DNA of 64,000 bases from Pullichristensenella sp002068815 (GCA_040772885.1 JAXGXF010000002.1:62001-126000), one strand, 5' to 3'. Positions 48,998 to 58,322 are shown, numbered from the stretch's first letter. Program-made: numbers and translations. The notes: generated by a model not told the origin, from the letters alone.

Positions 48998-49750
48998 ATG
49001 GATACTACCATTCGCATTCTGATCGCGGACGACGAGCCCGGGATGCTCGTCGTGATGCGAAAGCTGATCGAGCGCGCCGAGGGCTACGAGCTGGCCGGCG
49101 AGGCCGCGGACGGCGAGGAGCTGCTCGAGCTCTACGAGCGCGAGTCGCCCGACGTCGTGCTGATGGACGTCGAGATGCCGAAGATCTCCGGCATCGACTG
49201 CGCGCGCGCGATCCAGGACAAGAACCCCAAGACCGTGCTCGTGTTCGCGACCGGGCACGAGCAATACATGAAGAGCGCGTTCGAGGTGTACGCGTTCGAC
49301 TACCTCGTAAAGCCGTTCCGCATCGAGCGCGCGCTGAATACGCTCAGGCTGATCCGCGAGCGGCTGCGCGAGACCTGCGAGGGAAACGTGCAGATTTCCC
49401 GCCCGCGCCCGAAGGACGCCCCCGCCCGGCTGATGCTCAAAAACCGCGACGGGCTGTCGTTCGTCGACATCGACGACATCCTGCTCATCCAGCGCGAGGA
49501 CCGGCAGACGGTGATCTACGCCGGGAACGAGCAGCGGTTCGCGACCGGCGAGGGCCTGAGCGAGCTGATCGAGCGGCTTCCTGCGAATATGTTTTTCCGA
49601 ACGCACAAATCCTATATCGTAAACGTGAACCAGATCGAGTCGATCACGCCCTACGGCCGCTGGACGTACATCGTGCGGCTGCGCGGCACGAAGCGCGACG
49701 CGCTGATCACCCATGAACGCTTCGACGAATTGCAAAAGCTGTTCGTCTGA
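48998..49750 (+). CDS. LytTR family response regulator
   Basis: A 250-residue regulator. The receiver domain (about residues 5-120) has the acidic pair ADDEP, the phospho-acceptor Asp in VVLMDVEMPKISGID (near 56) and the Lys in YLVKPF. The C-terminal LytTR DNA-binding domain (about 140-250) contains DIDDILLIQREDRQTVIYAG and FFRTHKSYIVNVNQIESITPYGRW. No histidine kinase gene adjoins it. GAGG five bases before the ATG at 48998 defines the start. tldD follows after 17 bases, so they may be co-transcribed. Confidence 0.92.
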   Translation: MDTTIRILIADDEPGMLVVMRKLIERAEGYELAGEAADGEELLELYERESPDVVLMDVEMPKISGIDCARAIQDKNPKTVLVFATGHEQYMKSAFEVYAFDYLVKPFRIERALNTLRLIRERLRETCEGNVQISRPRPKDAPARLMLKNRDGLSFVDIDDILLIQREDRQTVIYAGNEQRFATGEGLSELIERLPANMFFRTHKSYIVNVNQIESITPYGRWTYIVRLRGTKRDALITHERFDELQKLFV

Positions 49751-49767
49751 CAGGAGGTATTTGCCCG

Positions 49768-51147
49768 ATGGTAGGAAGAAAGGCCGCGGAAAGCGCGCTG
49801 AACGCCGCGATGCGCACCGGCGGCGACTTCGCGGAGATTTTTTTTGAGGACACGCGCCGAAACGCGCTGACCTGGAGCGACGGCAGCATCGAGGACGCGC
49901 TGACCGGCCGCATGTCCGGCGCGGGCATCCGCGTGTACAACGGCCTCTCGAGCGTCTACGTGCACACGAACGACCTCTCCCCCGCCGGCCTCGTCTCGGC
50001 GGCGACGAAGGCCGCGGATGCGGTGCGCGACGCCTACCGCGCGTTCGACGCGCACCTGACCGGCTCGATCCCGCCGAACGCCCACGCGATCCGGGAGCTC
50101 CCGATGGACGTGTCCGGCGAGCGGCGCGCCGGCGTGCTGAAGGCCGCGAGCGCCGCCGCGAAGGTCTCCCCGCAGGTGAAGCAGGTGCGGTCGACGCTGA
50201 TCTCGTGGGAGACGGACGTCCTGATCGCGAACACCGAGGGGCTGTTCATCCCCGACCGCCGCGTGTATACGCGCTTGGCCGTGACCGCGGTCGCCTCCGA
50301 GAACGGCGAGAACCAGACAGGCTACTTCGGCCCCGGCGCGCAGATGGGTTTCGAGCTGTTCGGCACGCGCGTCGACCCCGAGGCGATCGGGCGGGCGGCG
50401 GGCGAGCAGGCGGTCACGATGCTCAACGCCGAGCGATGCCCGGCGGGCGTGATGCCGGTCGCGATCGACAAGGCGTTCGGCGGCGTGATCTTCCACGAGG
50501 CGTGCGGCCATTCGCTCGAGGCGGAAGCGGTCGCGTTCAACAACTCCGAGTTCGCCGGAAAATTGGGCCGGCAGATCGCGTCCCCGCTCGTGACCGCGAT
50601 CGACGACGGAACGCTCCCGAACGAGTGGGGCTCGACGAACATCGACGACGAGGGAACGCCCACGACCAGGCTCGTGCTGATCGAAAACGGCATCCTCAAA
50701 AACTACATGGTCGACCGGCTGAACGGCCGCAGGATGGGCATGCCCTCGACCGGCAGCGCCCGGCGGCAGGGCTACGCCTACGCGCCGACCTCCAGAATGC
50801 GCAACACCTTCATCGCCGCCGGAAACGACGACGAGGCCGAGATCATCGCCTCGATGGGCGACGGGCTGTACGCGAAGGCGATGGGCGGCGGCTCCGTCAA
50901 CCCGATCACCGGCGAATTCAACTTCTCGGTCGCCGAGGGCTACCTCGTGAAGGCGGGGAAGATCGACCGCCCGGTGCGCGGCGCGACGTTGATCGGCAGG
51001 GGCGCCGAGGTGCTCAAGAAGATCGACCGCGTCGGGCGCGACCTCGGGATGGGCCAGGGCATGTGCGGTGCCTCGAGCGGCAGCGTGCCCGTGAACGTCG
51101 GCCAGCCGATGATCCGCGTGACCGACATGACGGTGGGAGGGCGATGA
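49768..51147 (+). CDS. tldD: TldD metalloprotease subunit
   Basis: A 459-residue protein of the TldD/PmbA family. The zinc site HEACGHSLEAE (HExxxH) is near residue 250, with the third ligand expected in the later Cys/His region (GYAYAPTSRMRNTFIAAG and GQGMCGASSGSVPVNVGQPMIRV). The N-terminal GGDFAEIFFEDTRRNALTWSDGSIEDA and GAGIRVYNG match. TldD pairs with TldE to form a heterodimeric protease that degrades unfolded peptides and matures some peptides and cofactors. AGGAGG lies before the ATG. tldE begins directly after its stop. Confidence 0.95.
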   Translation: MVGRKAAESALNAAMRTGGDFAEIFFEDTRRNALTWSDGSIEDALTGRMSGAGIRVYNGLSSVYVHTNDLSPAGLVSAATKAADAVRDAYRAFDAHLTGSIPPNAHAIRELPMDVSGERRAGVLKAASAAAKVSPQVKQVRSTLISWETDVLIANTEGLFIPDRRVYTRLAVTAVASENGENQTGYFGPGAQMGFELFGTRVDPEAIGRAAGEQAVTMLNAERCPAGVMPVAIDKAFGGVIFHEACGHSLEAEAVAFNNSEFAGKLGRQIASPLVTAIDDGTLPNEWGSTNIDDEGTPTTRLVLIENGILKNYMVDRLNGRRMGMPSTGSARRQGYAYAPTSRMRNTFIAAGNDDEAEIIASMGDGLYAKAMGGGSVNPITGEFNFSVAEGYLVKAGKIDRPVRGATLIGRGAEVLKKIDRVGRDLGMGQGMCGASSGSVPVNVGQPMIRVTDMTVGGR

Positions 51148-51148
51148 C

Positions 51149-52501
51149 ATGACGCGCGACGAATTTGTTAAAACCCTGTTCGACCGCGCAGCGCGCGAGG
51201 GCTTTACCGCCTGCGAGGTCTACTATCAGAACGGGAGCAGCTTCTCGGTCAGCGTGTTTGGCGGCGAGATTCGCGACTACTCGTCCGCCGACGCCGCGGG
51301 GCTCAGCTTCCGCGCGCTGATCGGCGGCAAGATGGGCTACGCCTCGACCGAGGCGCTCGACCTGGACGCGATCGACCTCCTGATCGACGGCGCGCGCGAG
51401 AACGCGAAGTTGATCGAGAGCCCGGACGAGCAGTTCCTGTTCCCGGGGAGCTCCGCCTACGCGGGTGTCGAAAACCACAACCCGGCGATCGACGAATGGA
51501 GCGCCGCGAAAAAGATCGAGCTCTGCAAGGAATTCGAAAAGCGCACGCTCGCGGCCGACCCGCGCATCCGGCAGGTCGGCGTCTGCGGCGTGTTCAGCGA
51601 GTCGTCCGAGGTCGAGATCGTGAACACGCTCGGGCTCAGGGTGTCGCACCGCGCGAACCTGATCGGCGGCTACGTCGAGCCGGTCGCGGCCGAGGGCGAC
51701 AGGACGAACACCGGCTTTGCGATGTTCTACGAGGGCGATCCGGCGAAGATCGACCTCGACGCCGCGGTCGAAAAGGGCGTCCGGGAGGCGGTCGACGGGC
51801 TGAACGCCGAGAGCGTCGCCGCCGGAGAGTACCGCGTGCTTTTGCGCAACGACTGCGCCGCGACGATGCTTTCGACATTCTCCGGCGTGTTCTCCGCCGA
51901 CCGCGCGCAAAAGGGGCTGTCGCTCCTGAACGGCCGCGAGGGGGAAAGGATCGCCGACGAGTGCGTGACGATCGTCGACGACCCGCACATGCCCGGCCAG
52001 CCCGCCTCGACGCCGTTCGACGCCGAGGGCGTCGCGACGTACCCGAAGAAGGTCGTCGAAAGGGGCGTATTGAAGACGCTCTTGCACAACCTCAAGACCG
52101 CGAACAAGCAGGGCGTCAAGACGACCGCGAGCGCGTCGAAGTCCGGCTACGCCTCGTCCGTGTCGGTCGCGCCGACGAATTTCCTGATCGAGCCGACGAA
52201 CGAACCGCCGGAAACAATGCTCGATAGGCTCTCGGACGGGCTGTTCATCACCGACGTGCAGGGCATGCACTCCGGCGCGGACCCGATCAGCGGCGATTTC
52301 TCGCTGTCGGCGAAGGGATACCTGGTCGAGCATGGGAAGATCGCCCGGGCAGTCAACCAGATCACCGTCGGCGGGAACTTCTTCAAGCTCTTGAACGGCG
52401 TCGAGGCCGTCGGCGGCGACCTGAAGTTCGCGTTCCCCGGTTCGAGCGGCTTCGCGAGCCCGTCCATCCTGATCCGCGCGCTCTCGGTGGCCGGAAAATA
52501 A
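51149..52501 (+). CDS. tldE: TldE/PmbA metalloprotease subunit
   Basis: A 450-residue homologue of TldD without the HExxxH motif, as expected for TldE. Conserved parts are EGFTACEVYYQNGSSFSVSVFGGEIRDYSSADAAGLSFRALIGGKMGYAST, NTGFAMFYEGDPAKIDLDAAVEKGVREAVDGLNAES, and GLFITDVQGMHSGADPISGDFSLSAKGYLVEHGKIARAVNQITVGGNFF. It covers the active site of TldD. The start follows the tldD stop by one base, with GGAGGG upstream. Confidence 0.94.
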   Translation: MTRDEFVKTLFDRAAREGFTACEVYYQNGSSFSVSVFGGEIRDYSSADAAGLSFRALIGGKMGYASTEALDLDAIDLLIDGARENAKLIESPDEQFLFPGSSAYAGVENHNPAIDEWSAAKKIELCKEFEKRTLAADPRIRQVGVCGVFSESSEVEIVNTLGLRVSHRANLIGGYVEPVAAEGDRTNTGFAMFYEGDPAKIDLDAAVEKGVREAVDGLNAESVAAGEYRVLLRNDCAATMLSTFSGVFSADRAQKGLSLLNGREGERIADECVTIVDDPHMPGQPASTPFDAEGVATYPKKVVERGVLKTLLHNLKTANKQGVKTTASASKSGYASSVSVAPTNFLIEPTNEPPETMLDRLSDGLFITDVQGMHSGADPISGDFSLSAKGYLVEHGKIARAVNQITVGGNFFKLLNGVEAVGGDLKFAFPGSSGFASPSILIRALSVAGK

Positions 52502-52564
52502 CGCTGCCGCCACACATTTTTCGACAGACGAACACAGTGCTCGCCCGTTCCCCGGCAAATCAAG

Positions 52565-52593
52565 TTGATTTCCGGGGAATTCGCGTGTATAAT
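52565..52593 (+). promoter_or_regulatory. Promoter of the LCP gene
   Basis: TTGATT, a 17-base spacer and TATAAT, about 45 bases before the ATG. Confidence 0.72.
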
Positions 52594-52636
52594 GGTAGTC
52601 GATACATACCGCACATACGCACAAGGAGTGAGTTAC

Positions 52637-53869
52637 ATGTCTGACCGCCGGCCCCCCGCGCGACCGAACCCCTCCGCCCAGCGGCGCCCCCAGCAGCCCG
52701 GATCGCGGCCGCCTTCCGGACGCCCCGCCTCGGGCGCTGCGAGGCGTCCGGCCCCGAAGCGCCGCGCGAGCGGGCGCTTTTTCGCGTTCCTCGCCGTTCT
52801 CCTGCTCGCGATCGCGGCGGTCCCGATCCTCTGGAAGCCGTGGGCGGCGGGGAGGGACCCGGTCGTCGATACCGGCACGCAGACCGCGCAGCCGACCGCG
52901 GCGATCGGCGCGCAGGAGACCGCGCCCGTCGCGCAGGGCGCGCTCGCGCAGCACCTCGCCTCGGAGAACTCCGAGATCGCCGGCCTCACGCAGGAACAGA
53001 TGGTCAGCGTCGACGACCTCTCGATCAACCCGGACCTCCCCAAGGAATGGAAAAACGTGCTGCTGCTCGGCACCGACCAGCGCAACCCCAACGAGAGCGC
53101 GCGCTCGGACACGATGATCGTCTGCTCGATCAACACGACGACCGGCGCCGTCAAGCTGACGTCTTTGATGCGCGACATCGCCGTCGATTTCGACGACCTC
53201 GGCAAGTACAACGACACCTATCGCCTGAACTCGGCGAACTTCTTCGGCGGGCCGAAGTTCGCGATGAAGACGATCAACGAGCTGCTCGACATGAACATCG
53301 ACAGCTATGTCATGGTCAACTTCTACGGCTTCACGCAGATGGCGGAGGCGCTCGGCGGCATCGAGATGGACATCACCGAGGACGAGATGAACCAGATCAA
53401 CAAAAACGCCGTCAGCCAGGCGGCCATGGCCTACTACCACGGCTACGACGAGACGAATATCGAGCACACGAACGTGCTGCTCACGGAGTGGGGCGAGAAC
53501 GTCCACCTGAACGGCCGGCAGGTACTCGCCTACGCGCGCATCCGAAAGATCGACAGCGACTGGGGGCGCGCCGAGCGCCAGCGGAAGGTGCTGAGCGCGA
53601 TCATGGAGAAGCTGCGCGGCAAGAATATACTCGAGCTGGCGACGCTGGCCGGCAACCTGCAAAAGCACTTCGAAACGAACATGTCGCTCGACGAGATGCT
53701 CGCGATCGCGAACATCGTCTTAAACAGCGACCTCGCCGGCGTCCAGCAGATGCACCTCCCGCAGGAGCGCACCTACAAGCAGGAGACGCGCAACAACCAG
53801 TCGATGCTCTACGACGTCGACTGGGCGACGAACACCTACCAGCTGCACAACTTCATCTATTACCAATAG
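52637..53869 (+). CDS. LytR-CpsA-Psr family glycopolymer transferase
   Basis: A 410-residue membrane protein. A Pro/Arg-rich cytoplasmic N-terminus is followed by one transmembrane helix (about residues 48-66) and an extracellular LCP domain (about 130-400). This has LLLGTDQRNPNESARSDTMIVCSINTTTGAVKLTSLMRDIAVDF, ALGGIEMDITEDE, and VHLNGRQVLAYARIRKIDSDWGRAERQRKVLSA; the conserved Arg and Asp residues for pyrophosphate and magnesium binding are all visible. LCP enzymes attach teichoic acids or capsule to peptidoglycan. AAGGAGTG eight bases upstream supports the ATG at 52637. It is a single-gene unit with promoter and terminator. Confidence 0.94.
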   Translation: MSDRRPPARPNPSAQRRPQQPGSRPPSGRPASGAARRPAPKRRASGRFFAFLAVLLLAIAAVPILWKPWAAGRDPVVDTGTQTAQPTAAIGAQETAPVAQGALAQHLASENSEIAGLTQEQMVSVDDLSINPDLPKEWKNVLLLGTDQRNPNESARSDTMIVCSINTTTGAVKLTSLMRDIAVDFDDLGKYNDTYRLNSANFFGGPKFAMKTINELLDMNIDSYVMVNFYGFTQMAEALGGIEMDITEDEMNQINKNAVSQAAMAYYHGYDETNIEHTNVLLTEWGENVHLNGRQVLAYARIRKIDSDWGRAERQRKVLSAIMEKLRGKNILELATLAGNLQKHFETNMSLDEMLAIANIVLNSDLAGVQQMHLPQERTYKQETRNNQSMLYDVDWATNTYQLHNFIYYQ

Positions 53870-53891
53870 GCGATTCTCCCCTTCCCCCTTC

Positions 53892-53917
53892 CCCGCGGCC
53901 TTTGCCGCGGGCTTTTT
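53892..53917 (+). terminator. Terminator of the LCP gene
   Basis: Stem CCCGCGGC/GCCGCGGG with a CTTT loop, then CTTTTTG. Confidence 0.85.
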
Positions 53918-53975
53918 GTTTGCGAACGTTCGGGTTTTATGCGAACATTTAATGGGAATTCCGGTATATACTTCG

Positions 53976-54003
53976 TTGACATCGGGGAATATAGTGGTAT
54001 TAT
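53976..54003 (+). promoter_or_regulatory. Promoter of the purine operon
   Basis: TTGACA, a 16-base spacer and TATTAT with a TGG extension, about 40 bases before the purE start. Upstream (53921-53949) are two GCGAACRTT repeats and the palindrome CGAACGTTCG, possibly operator elements. No guanine riboswitch fits in the short leader. Confidence 0.75.
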
Positions 54004-54044
54004 GGTGTTGTTGTCGAAGAATGTTCGTAATTGGAGATGATTCC

Positions 54045-54536
54045 TTGCGAAAAATAGCGATCGTCATGGGGAGCGACAGCGACCTTTCCGTCATGCGAAC
54101 GGCGGCGGACACGCTGAAGGCGCTCGGGGTTCCGTTCGCGGTTCGGGTGATCTCCGCGCACCGGACGCCGGACCAAGCGCGGGACTTCGCGCGCGCGGCG
54201 CGGGCGGAGGGCTACGGCGCGATCATCGCGGCGGCGGGCAAGGCGGCGCACCTCGCGGGCGCGATCGCCGCGAACACGACGCTGCCGGTCATCGGAGTTC
54301 CCATCAAGTCCTCGACGCTGAACGGCCTCGAGGCGCTGCTCTCGACGGTCGAGATGCCCCCGGGCATGCCGGTCGCGACGGTCGCGATCGACGGCGCGAA
54401 GAACGCGGCGCTGTTGGCCTGCGAGATGCTCGCGATCGAGGACGCGGCGCTCGCGGAGAAACTTTCGGAAAACCGGGCGGACATGGCGAGGGCGATCGCC
54501 GCGAAGGACGAGGAAATACGGCTGCAATTTGAATAG
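54045..54536 (+). CDS. purE: 5-(carboxyamino)imidazole ribonucleotide mutase / AIR carboxylase PurE
   Basis: A 163-residue protein, normal for PurE. The N-terminal MGSDSDLSVM, VISAHRTPDQARDFARAA, the glycine-rich AAAGKAAHLAGAIAANTTLPVIGVPI, and STVEMPPGMPVATVAIDGAKNAALLA are all present. It catalyses the carboxylation step of AIR. No purK lies in this operon, so it may use CO2 directly, or PurK may be elsewhere. The start is TTG with GGAGA seven bases upstream; ATG-led longer frames run into the promoter. Confidence 0.94.
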   Translation: MRKIAIVMGSDSDLSVMRTAADTLKALGVPFAVRVISAHRTPDQARDFARAARAEGYGAIIAAAGKAAHLAGAIAANTTLPVIGVPIKSSTLNGLEALLSTVEMPPGMPVATVAIDGAKNAALLACEMLAIEDAALAEKLSENRADMARAIAAKDEEIRLQFE

Positions 54537-54548
54537 CGGAGGTTCGGC

Positions 54549-55259
54549 ATGGAAAAGACAAATCTGCTCTACGTGGGAAAAGCGAAAAAGGTCTATGAAA
54601 CCGCGGACAAGGGCCTCCTGATCGTCGATTACAAGGACGACGCGACCGCCTTCAACGGCCTCAAAAAGGGCACGATCTTGGGCAAGGGCGCGATCAACAA
54701 CCGCGTGACGAACCACCTGATGAAGCTGCTGCAGAGGCACGGCGTGCCGACGCACCTCGTCGAGCAGTTGTCCGAGCGCGAGACGCTCGTCAAGCGCGTG
54801 CAGATCGTGCCGCTCGAGGTGATCGTGCGCAACATCGCGGCGGGCTCGCTCGCGAAGCGCCTCGGCATCCCCGAGGGCGTGAAGATGAGCCGGACGGTGC
54901 TCGAATTCTGCTACAAGGACGACGCGCTCGGAGACCCCATGGTCAACGACGACCACATCCTGGCGATGCGCTTCGCGACCGAGGAGGAATTGAAGACCAT
55001 CCGCGCCTACTCGCACAAGATCAACGACGTGCTGAGCGCGTACCTCCAGGACCTGAACATCGAGCTGATCGATTTCAAACTCGAGTTCGGAAAGCTCCCC
55101 GACGGCACGATCGTGCTCGCGGACGAGATTTCGCCGGACACCTGCCGCTTCTGGGACAGCGTCTCGGGCGAAAAGCTCGACAAGGACCGGTTCCGCCGCG
55201 ACCTCGGAAACGTCGAGGGCGCGTATCAGGAGATTTTGAAGCGCCTGCTGGGCGAATGA
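54549..55259 (+). CDS. purC: Phosphoribosylaminoimidazole-succinocarboxamide synthase
   Basis: 236 residues, full length. LLYVGKAKKVYET, LLIVDYKDDATAFNGLKKG, KGAINNRVTNHLMKLLQ, VPLEVIVRNIAAGSLAKRLG and DEISPDTCRFWDSVSGEKLDKDRFRRDLG are SAICAR synthetase signatures. It joins aspartate to CAIR with ATP. It follows purE after 12 bases with GGAGG upstream. Confidence 0.97.
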   Translation: MEKTNLLYVGKAKKVYETADKGLLIVDYKDDATAFNGLKKGTILGKGAINNRVTNHLMKLLQRHGVPTHLVEQLSERETLVKRVQIVPLEVIVRNIAAGSLAKRLGIPEGVKMSRTVLEFCYKDDALGDPMVNDDHILAMRFATEEELKTIRAYSHKINDVLSAYLQDLNIELIDFKLEFGKLPDGTIVLADEISPDTCRFWDSVSGEKLDKDRFRRDLGNVEGAYQEILKRLLGE

Positions 55260-55270
55260 GGACATCCGAA

Positions 55271-56695
55271 ATGTCAAATATCCACGAGGAGTGCGGCGTG
55301 TTCGGCGTCTACAGCCGGGACGGGCTGGATGTCGCGTCGCTGTGCTACTACGGCCTGTACGCTCTGCAGCACCGCGGTCAGGAGAGCTCCGGCATCGCCG
55401 TCAACGACGACGGCGTCATCCACTGCATCAAGGGCGCGGGCCTCGTCAACGAAATCTTCAACAAGGACGTGCTCGCCGGCATGGGCCGCGGGCAGATGGC
55501 CGTCGCGCATGTGCGCTACGGGACCGTCGGCAACGACCGCAGGCTCAACGCGCAGCCGCTCGTCGTCAACCACGTCAAGGGCCGCATGGCGCTCGCGCAC
55601 AACGGCGCGCTGACGAACGCGGGCGAATTGCGCGAGCAGTTCGAGATGCACGGCTCGATCTTCCACACGACGAGCGACACCGAGGTCATCCCGTACGCGA
55701 TCACGCGCGAGCGGCTCACCTCGAGCTCGATCGAGGAGGCGATCTCGCGCGCGATGAACGCCTTAAAGGGCGCGTACTCGCTGATCGTGATGTCGCCGAG
55801 CAAGCTGATCGCCGTGCGCGACCCGCACGGCTTCCGGCCGCTGTGCATCGGCGAGCTCGAAAACAGCGTGATCTTCGCCTCGGAGAGCTGCGCGCTCGAC
55901 GCGATCGGCGCGCGGTTCGTCCGCGACGTCGAGCCCGGCGAGATTGTGATCGTCGACAAGGACGGCATGCGCTCCGACCGCACGCACGTCGGCGCCGCGC
56001 AAAAGTCGACCTGCGTGTTCGAGTACATCTACTTCGCGCGCCCGGACTCGGTCATCGACGGCTCGAGCGTGCACGTCGCCAGGGCGAGGGCCGGCGCGTT
56101 TCTCGCGCTCGAGCACCCGGTGCAGGCGGACGTCGTCGTCGGCGTGCCGGATTCCGGGCTCGACGCGGCGCTCGGCTTCGCGCGGCAGTCCGGCATCCCG
56201 TACGGCATCGGCTTCATCAAGAGCAAGTACATCGCGCGCACGTTCATCGAGCCCGTGCAGGCCGACCGCGAGAAGCTCGTGCGCATCAAGCTGAACCCCG
56301 TGTCCGCGACGGTCCGCGGCAAGCGCGTCGTGCTCGTCGACGATTCGATCGTCCGCGGAACGACGTCGGCGCGCATCGTCGGCCTTTTGCGCGAGGCGGG
56401 CGCGACCGAGGTGCACATGCGCTCGTCCGCGCCCGCGTTCAAAAACCCGTGCTATTTCGGCACGGACATCGACAGCCGGGACAAGCTGATCGCCTGCCAG
56501 TATACCGAGGAGGAAATCCGGACGATGCTCGGCGCGGATTCGCTCGGGTACCTGAGCTGCGACAGCGCGAAGCTGCTCGCGGACAACTCGCACGGCTTCT
56601 GCACCGCCTGCTTCGACGGAAACTACCCCGAAACGCCGCCCACTTCCTGCGGCAAGAGCAAGTACGAGCGAAGGATTTCGGAGGCGGAAGCGTGA
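55271..56695 (+). CDS. purF: Amidophosphoribosyltransferase
   Basis: 474 residues. After a seven-residue propeptide (MSNIHEE) the N-terminal nucleophile Cys opens the glutaminase domain (CGVFGVY, LQHRGQESSGIAV, AHVRYGTVG). The transferase part contains the PRPP loop VLVDDSIVRGTTSARIV. Cysteines for a [4Fe-4S] cluster are visible (STCVFEYIYFARPDS, NPCYFGTD, HGFCTACFDG), as in the oxygen-sensitive Bacillus-type enzyme. It commits PRPP to purine synthesis. The ATG at 55271 with GAGG nine bases upstream fits the propeptide; an earlier ATG at 55256 overlaps the purC stop. Confidence 0.96.
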   Translation: MSNIHEECGVFGVYSRDGLDVASLCYYGLYALQHRGQESSGIAVNDDGVIHCIKGAGLVNEIFNKDVLAGMGRGQMAVAHVRYGTVGNDRRLNAQPLVVNHVKGRMALAHNGALTNAGELREQFEMHGSIFHTTSDTEVIPYAITRERLTSSSIEEAISRAMNALKGAYSLIVMSPSKLIAVRDPHGFRPLCIGELENSVIFASESCALDAIGARFVRDVEPGEIVIVDKDGMRSDRTHVGAAQKSTCVFEYIYFARPDSVIDGSSVHVARARAGAFLALEHPVQADVVVGVPDSGLDAALGFARQSGIPYGIGFIKSKYIARTFIEPVQADREKLVRIKLNPVSATVRGKRVVLVDDSIVRGTTSARIVGLLREAGATEVHMRSSAPAFKNPCYFGTDIDSRDKLIACQYTEEEIRTMLGADSLGYLSCDSAKLLADNSHGFCTACFDGNYPETPPTSCGKSKYERRISEAEA

Positions 56696-57717
56696 AGAGC
56701 GAAAGCGAGAGCTACAAAAGGGCCGGCGTCGACATCACCGCCGGCTACCGCGCGGTGGAGCTCATGAAGGCGCACGTCAGGCGCACCGCGATCCCCGGCG
56801 TCCTCGAGGGCATCGGCGGGTTCGGCGGGCTGTTCGAGCCGGACCTTTCGGGCATGAAGCGGCCGGTGCTCGTCAGCGGCACGGACGGCGTCGGCACGAA
56901 GCTCAAGATCGCGTTTTTGATGGACAGGCACGACACCGTCGGCATCGACTGCGTCGCGATGTGCGCGAACGACGTCGCGTGCGTCGGCGCGCGGCCGCTG
57001 TTCTTCCTCGACTACATCGCCTGCGGCAGGAACGTGCCGGAGAGAATCGCCGCGATCGTCAAGGGCGTCGCGGACGGCTGCGTCGACGCGGGCTGCGCGC
57101 TGATCGGCGGCGAGACCGCCGAGATGCCGGGCTTCTACCCCGAGGACGAGTACGACCTCGCGGGCTTCTGCGTCGGCCTCGTCGACCGCGACAGGGTGTT
57201 CGACCGCCAGAATGCGCGGGCCGGCGACGCGCTGATCGCGCTCGCGAGCTCGGGCGTGCACTCGAACGGCTTTTCGCTCGTCCGGCGCGTGTTCGACATG
57301 GGCGCGCTCGGCGCGTATTCCGAGGAACTCGGGATGACGCTCGGCGAGGCGCTGCTTCAACCGACGCGCATCTACGTCAAATCGATTTTAAAGCTCGCGG
57401 AAAGCGTGCCCGTACGATCCGTCTCGCACATCACCGGCGGCGGCTTCTTCGAGAACATACCGCGCGCGCTGGCGGAGGGGCTGTCGGCGCGTATCGAGCG
57501 CGCGAACGTGGAAGTGCTCCCGATCTTCGACATAATCGCGCGCACCGGCGACATCCCGGAGCGCGACATGTTCAACACGTTCAACATGGGCGTCGGCATG
57601 GTCGCGATCGTGCCGAATGATCGCGCGGACGAGGCCGTGCGCGCCCTGGGCGAATCCGGCGAGCGCGCCTATGTGCTCGGCGAGGTCGCCCCGGGCGAGG
57701 GCGTCGAACTCGTATGA
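56692..57717 (+). CDS. purM: Phosphoribosylformylglycinamidine cyclo-ligase
   Basis: 341 residues. SYKRAGVDITAGYRAVELMK, LVSGTDGVGTKLKIAF, DCVAMCANDVACVGARPLFFLDYIACGR, LIGGETAEMPGFY, SGVHSNGFSLVRR and HITGGGFFENIPRAL identify AIR synthetase. The GTG start overlaps the purF stop codon (GTGA), with GGAGG seven bases upstream. It closes the imidazole ring of FGAM with ATP. Confidence 0.97.
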   Translation: MKSESESYKRAGVDITAGYRAVELMKAHVRRTAIPGVLEGIGGFGGLFEPDLSGMKRPVLVSGTDGVGTKLKIAFLMDRHDTVGIDCVAMCANDVACVGARPLFFLDYIACGRNVPERIAAIVKGVADGCVDAGCALIGGETAEMPGFYPEDEYDLAGFCVGLVDRDRVFDRQNARAGDALIALASSGVHSNGFSLVRRVFDMGALGAYSEELGMTLGEALLQPTRIYVKSILKLAESVPVRSVSHITGGGFFENIPRALAEGLSARIERANVEVLPIFDIIARTGDIPERDMFNTFNMGVGMVAIVPNDRADEAVRALGESGERAYVLGEVAPGEGVELV

Positions 57718-58322
57718 GCGTCCGCGCGGCGGTGCTGGTGTCCGGCGGCGGGACGAATCTGCAGGCGCTGATCGACGCTTCCAAAGCGGGGACGCTGAAA
57801 AGCGCCGAGATCGCGCTCGTGCTCTCGAACAAACCCGGCGCCTACGCCGTCGAGCGCGCGAAGAGCGCCGGCATCGAGGCCGTCGTCTGCGAGCGCCAAA
57901 GGGACGAACCACGGGACGATCACGAGCGGCACATGCTCGAAATCCTGCGCGCGCGGGGCATCGACATGCTCGTGCTCGCCGGGTTTCTGTCGATCCTCTC
58001 CCCCGCGTTCGTGCACGCGTTCCCCGACCGGATCGTCAACGTGCACCCGTCGCTGATCCCCTCGTTCTGCGGCAAGGGGTTCTACGGGCTGAAGGTGCAC
58101 GAGGCGGCGCTCGCGTGCGGCGTCAAGGTGACCGGCGCGACCGTGCACCTCGTCGACGAAATCCCCGACGGCGGCAGAATCCTTCTGCAAAAGGCCGTCG
58201 AGGTGCTGCCCGGCGACACGCCGGAAGTATTGCAGCGCCGCGTGATGGAGGACGCCGAGTGGGTGCTTTTGCCCCGCGCGGTCGAGATGGTCGCGCGACA
58301 GATTCAGGAGGAATTGCGATGA
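57714..58322 (+). CDS. purN: Phosphoribosylglycinamide formyltransferase
   Basis: 202 residues. AVLVSGGGTNLQALIDA, DMLVLAGFLSILSPAFV, the catalytic NVHPSLIPSFCGKGFYGLKVHEAAL (Asn and His), and VTGATVHLVDEIPDGGRIL (Asp) define GAR transformylase, which uses 10-formyltetrahydrofolate. Its ATG overlaps the purM stop, and its own stop overlaps the next gene's start. Confidence 0.97.
   Translation: MSVRAAVLVSGGGTNLQALIDASKAGTLKSAEIALVLSNKPGAYAVERAKSAGIEAVVCERQRDEPRDDHERHMLEILRARGIDMLVLAGFLSILSPAFVHAFPDRIVNVHPSLIPSFCGKGFYGLKVHEAALACGVKVTGATVHLVDEIPDGGRILLQKAVEVLPGDTPEVLQRRVMEDAEWVLLPRAVEMVARQIQEELR

Noticed and set aside
53921..53949. PurR box or LexA box upstream of purE
   Set aside because: GCGAACRTT repeats and CGAACGTTCG partly match both, but spacing differs from the Bacillus PurR box and there are no four bases between GAAC and GTTC as in Gram-positive LexA sites. 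Kept only as a possible operator.
54004..54044. Guanine riboswitch ahead of the purine operon
   Set aside because: The leader is only about 40 bases, too short for the aptamer, and shows no matching conserved loops.
55291..57717. An 808-codon plus-strand frame covering purF and purM
   Set aside because: The first part is purF read out of frame. Only the purM part is meaningful, and purM has its own GTG start with a ribosome site.
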